Part shown: positions 5,404-7,271 of the stretch, piece by piece
Layout: every line of letters starts with the position of its first letter
Numbering within the stretch: the stretch's first letter is position 1
Notes under the pieces: model-generated
What the model saw: only the letters and a program-made list of their open reading frames with translations
What the model was told of the DNA's origin: nothing
Databases searched by the model: none
Made by a program: the position numbers and the translations under genes
Assembly (NCBI GenBank): GCA_002392325.1
Contig: DGGS01000195.1
Location: 1 to 7,271 of the forward strand
Direction of reading: 5' to 3'
DNA from: Bacteroidales bacterium UBA3868
GTDB taxonomy: Bacteria > Bacteroidota > Bacteroidia > Bacteroidales > WCHB1-69
DNA: 7,271 bases

Positions 5404-7271
5404 ATGAAAAAGCATTTACTTTTCCTTTCCGCTTTATTACTCTCTGTGACTGCGCTGTTCGCGCAGGCGCCGCAGAAGATGAGTTACCAGGCCGTGGTGC
5501 GCAACACCAGCAACACTTTGGTCACCAATCAGAGTGTTTCGGCCAAAATCTCCATTTTGCAGGGCGGTGTGAACGGCACGCCCGTGTATGTGGAGACGCA
5601 CTTCGTCACCACCAACGCCAATGGACTGCTCACCCTTGAAGTGGGCAACGGCACTGCCGTGAGCGGTTCCATGGCCACTGTCAACTGGGCCAATGGTCCT
5701 TACTTCCTCAAATCGGAAATAGATCCTGATGGCGGCATCAACTACAGCATTGAAGGCACGCAGCAGTTGCTGAGCGTACCCTACGCCCTTTACGCCGAGA
5801 AGGCAGGCAATGTGCCCGCCTTCGGCATTGTGCCGGTTGACTCAGGTTATGTGATCAGCGTTGTACAACCCGGCGGAACCCCGCAAACCTATTTCCTGCC
5901 CACCGGCGGACAAGGTCCTGCCGGTCCTGCAGGCAACGACGGTCTCTCCGCCTACCAATTGTGGCTTAATGCCGGCAACACGGGCTCAGAGGCTGACTTC
6001 CTCGCCTCTCTGGTCGGAACGCCCGGAAACGACGGAAATGACGGTCAAGACGGCGTGGGCATCGACTCCGTGGCCAAGACCGGTAGCGTAGCCAATGTGG
6101 ACACATACACAATATATTATAGTAACCACACCACCTCCACATATACGGTGACCAATGGTGTGGACGGAACGCCTGGTGATCCTGGCAGCCCCGGTGATCC
6201 TGGCACCCCTGGTTTCTCACCCACCATTACCGTGGACACGGGTGCTGCTGGCATGGTGCTCACCATCACCGATGTTAACGGCACCAACCAATACCTCATC
6301 CCGACAGGCGGCGGTTCCAGCTCCGGCGGCACGATCGTGCAACAGCAGGTTAACTGGAACGAGACCAACCCCGCCAGCGTGACCTACATCCTCAACAAGC
6401 CCTCTCTGGCCACCGTGGCCACCAGCGGCAACTACAACGACCTCCTGAACAAACCGACCATCCCCACCAACATCAGCCAGCTGAACAACGATGCCGGTTA
6501 CCTTACCGGACAGGATGTCACCAACCTGAACAACAATGTCTCCAACTTGAGCAACAGTGTAACCAATATGAGCAACAGTGTCAACAACATGCAAAGCAGC
6601 ATCGACACTATGCAAAACAACATAAGCAATTTGCAGCAAACGGTGGCCAACATTCCCGCCCCCGTGCAATCGAACTGGAATGAGACCAACACCGCTTCTC
6701 CCGCCTACATCCAGAACAAACCCACCATTCCGACGGTACCCACCAATGTGAGCGCCTTCCAGAATGACGCCGGTTATATCACCAACGCCGCTGTGCCCAC
6801 CTTCAATGTAACGCAAACCGATACGGGTTATGTGCTCACGATGACGCCTCCGGGCGGCAACGCACAACAGTATGTCTTGCGTAACGGTGTTGACGGCGAA
6901 AACGGAGCCGCAGGCAATGGCATTTCCTATGTCACGGGACCGGTGACAAGCGGCAATGTGGACACCTACACCATCCACTACACCAATGGCACCACCTCCA
7001 ACTTCACCGTAACGAACGGCACCAATGGCCAAAACGGCTTGTCACCGACCATTAATGTGACTACCGGTGATGCCGGCACCGTGCTCACCATCACGGATGC
7101 CACGGGCACCCACCAGCACACCATCCCGAACAGCAGCAGTTCCGGCGGCACGATTGTGCAACAGCAGGTGAACTGGAACGAGACCAACCCCTCCAGCGTG
7201 TCCTACATTCTCAACAAACCGAATCTCGCTACGGTAGCCACCAGCGGCAACTACAACGACTTGACCAACAA
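5404..7271 (+). CDS. Large secreted collagen-like/tail-fibre-like surface protein (3'-partial)
   Basis: The frame is open from ATG 5404 to the right edge, giving 622 residues with no stop. A signal peptide (MKKHLLFLSALLLSVTALFA, cut before Gln21) has no lipoprotein cysteine. Residues about 22-136 (KMSYQAVVRN to LLSVPYALYAEKAG) are the N-terminal domain common to many exported Bacteroidota proteins. Collagen-like Gly-X-Y runs occur at 171-180, 205-219, 252-272 (seven triplets), 495-506 and near 539-547. Between the first two is GLSAYQLWLNAGNTGSEADF, a linker known from collagen-like and phage fibre proteins. Three NWNET modules (start 6352, 6673, 7171) each lead to an NKP motif, and NDAGY-L/I-T motifs resemble phage tail-fibre repeats. 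Residues 372-414 are a strict heptad coiled coil. The whole suggests a trimeric, extended surface fibre or adhesin. The C-terminus, which could carry an anchor or type IX sorting domain, is off-window. No enzyme motif is seen. Confidence 0.9.
   Translation, partial: MKKHLLFLSALLLSVTALFAQAPQKMSYQAVVRNTSNTLVTNQSVSAKISILQGGVNGTPVYVETHFVTTNANGLLTLEVGNGTAVSGSMATVNWANGPYFLKSEIDPDGGINYSIEGTQQLLSVPYALYAEKAGNVPAFGIVPVDSGYVISVVQPGGTPQTYFLPTGGQGPAGPAGNDGLSAYQLWLNAGNTGSEADFLASLVGTPGNDGNDGQDGVGIDSVAKTGSVANVDTYTIYYSNHTTSTYTVTNGVDGTPGDPGSPGDPGTPGFSPTITVDTGAAGMVLTITDVNGTNQYLIPTGGGSSSGGTIVQQQVNWNETNPASVTYILNKPSLATVATSGNYNDLLNKPTIPTNISQLNNDAGYLTGQDVTNLNNNVSNLSNSVTNMSNSVNNMQSSIDTMQNNISNLQQTVANIPAPVQSNWNETNTASPAYIQNKPTIPTVPTNVSAFQNDAGYITNAAVPTFNVTQTDTGYVLTMTPPGGNAQQYVLRNGVDGENGAAGNGISYVTGPVTSGNVDTYTIHYTNGTTSNFTVTNGTNGQNGLSPTINVTTGDAGTVLTITDATGTHQHTIPNSSSSGGTIVQQQVNWNETNPSSVSYILNKPNLATVATSGNYNDLTN
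6157..6219 (+). repeat. Collagen-like Gly-X-Y tract (seven triplets)
   Basis: Residues 252-272 read as GVD GTP GDP GSP GDP GTP GFS, the longest uninterrupted collagen-like run in the window. At DNA level the GGTGATCCTGGCA/G words repeat. The second, related module further right (near 7018-7044) has only three Asn-rich triplets here, which explains most of the length difference between the two duplicated regions. Confidence 0.85.
6322..6452 (+). repeat. 131-bp direct repeat, copy 1 (SGGTIVQQQVNWNET module)
   Basis: Encodes SGGTIVQQQVNWNETNPASV and onward to SGNYNDLLN. It aligns without gaps to 7141-7271, offset 819 bp (273 codons). By eye 113 of 131 bases match. Many differences are synonymous, so the duplication is not recent and the protein sequence has been kept. 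Confidence 0.9.
6517..6645 (+). repeat. Heptad coiled-coil stalk (six 21-bp units)
   Basis: Residues 372-414 have Val or Ile at every seventh position (V372, V379, V386, V393, I400, I407, V414) and Leu or Met three residues later (L375, L382, M389, M396, M403, L410). The remaining positions are almost all Asn, Ser, Thr or Gln. This a/d pattern with Asn-rich exposed positions is typical of trimeric coiled coils in fibres and trimeric autotransporter stalks. Confidence 0.85.
7141..7271 (+). repeat. 131-bp direct repeat, copy 2 (runs to the window edge)
   Basis: Second copy of the SGGTIVQQQVNWNET module, matching 6322-6452 at 113 of 131 bases. The similarity extends further left at protein level: NVDTYTI-H-Y (6958 onward) parallels NVDTYTIYY (6097 onward), offset 861 bp. 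The window cuts this copy, so further copies may follow. Confidence 0.88.

Noticed and set aside
6217..7032. Long open frame on the minus strand (271 codons) opposite the fibre gene
   Set aside because: It is a shadow of the repetitive Gly/Thr/Asn-coding sequence. Its translation is Val/Gly/His-rich without motifs, while the plus frame has a signal peptide and clear modules.

Overview
The window looks like a piece of a Bacteroidota (probably Bacteroidales) chromosome. Three things point there. The promoter-like sites match the Bacteroides-type -7 element TAnnTTTG. Shine-Dalgarno sequences are weak or absent. The protein families are typical: a TPR sensor kinase with a LuxR-type regulator, and a secreted protein opening with the 'MSYQAVVR...LLSVPYALYAEKA' domain. 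Genes are moderately GC-rich and the spacers are strongly AT-rich. I cannot name a genus.

Layout. Bases 1-1802 (minus strand) hold most of an ADP-forming acyl-CoA (acetate-CoA) ligase with its start inside the window and its C-terminus beyond the left edge. Upstream of it on the same strand, 1889-2524 encodes a 211-residue, highly charged helical protein with three 27-residue repeats and a small C-terminal acidic helical motif. Its function is unknown. Divergent from it, 2639-4606 (plus) encodes an exported-TPR/transmembrane/histidine kinase. After a one-base gap follows its NarL/LuxR-type response regulator, 4608-5249. From 5404 to the right edge (plus) runs the first 622 residues of a large secreted fibre-like protein with collagen-like Gly-X-Y tracts, tail-fibre-like 'NWNET...NKP' modules and a strict heptad coiled coil.

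How the parts may work together. The kinase and regulator form one transcription unit. The fibre gene directly downstream has its own promoter-like element that lacks a recognisable -33 box. In front of that element lie three copies of the hexamer AGTAAA/TTTACT, and two of them belong to a perfect 13-bp inverted repeat that overlaps the -7 box. This fits a promoter switched by a DNA-binding regulator, and the adjacent response regulator is the obvious candidate, but that is inference. The kinase and the charged-repeat gene are fired from back-to-back promoters whose upstream elements overlap within about 50 bp, so their expression may be linked.

Every part of the window longer than 160 bases is accounted for by a coding region. 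I saw no tRNA, rRNA, CRISPR array, insertion sequence or convincing intrinsic terminator. The most unusual objects are the candidate operator at 5291-5341, the modular fibre protein, and the 27-residue-repeat protein.
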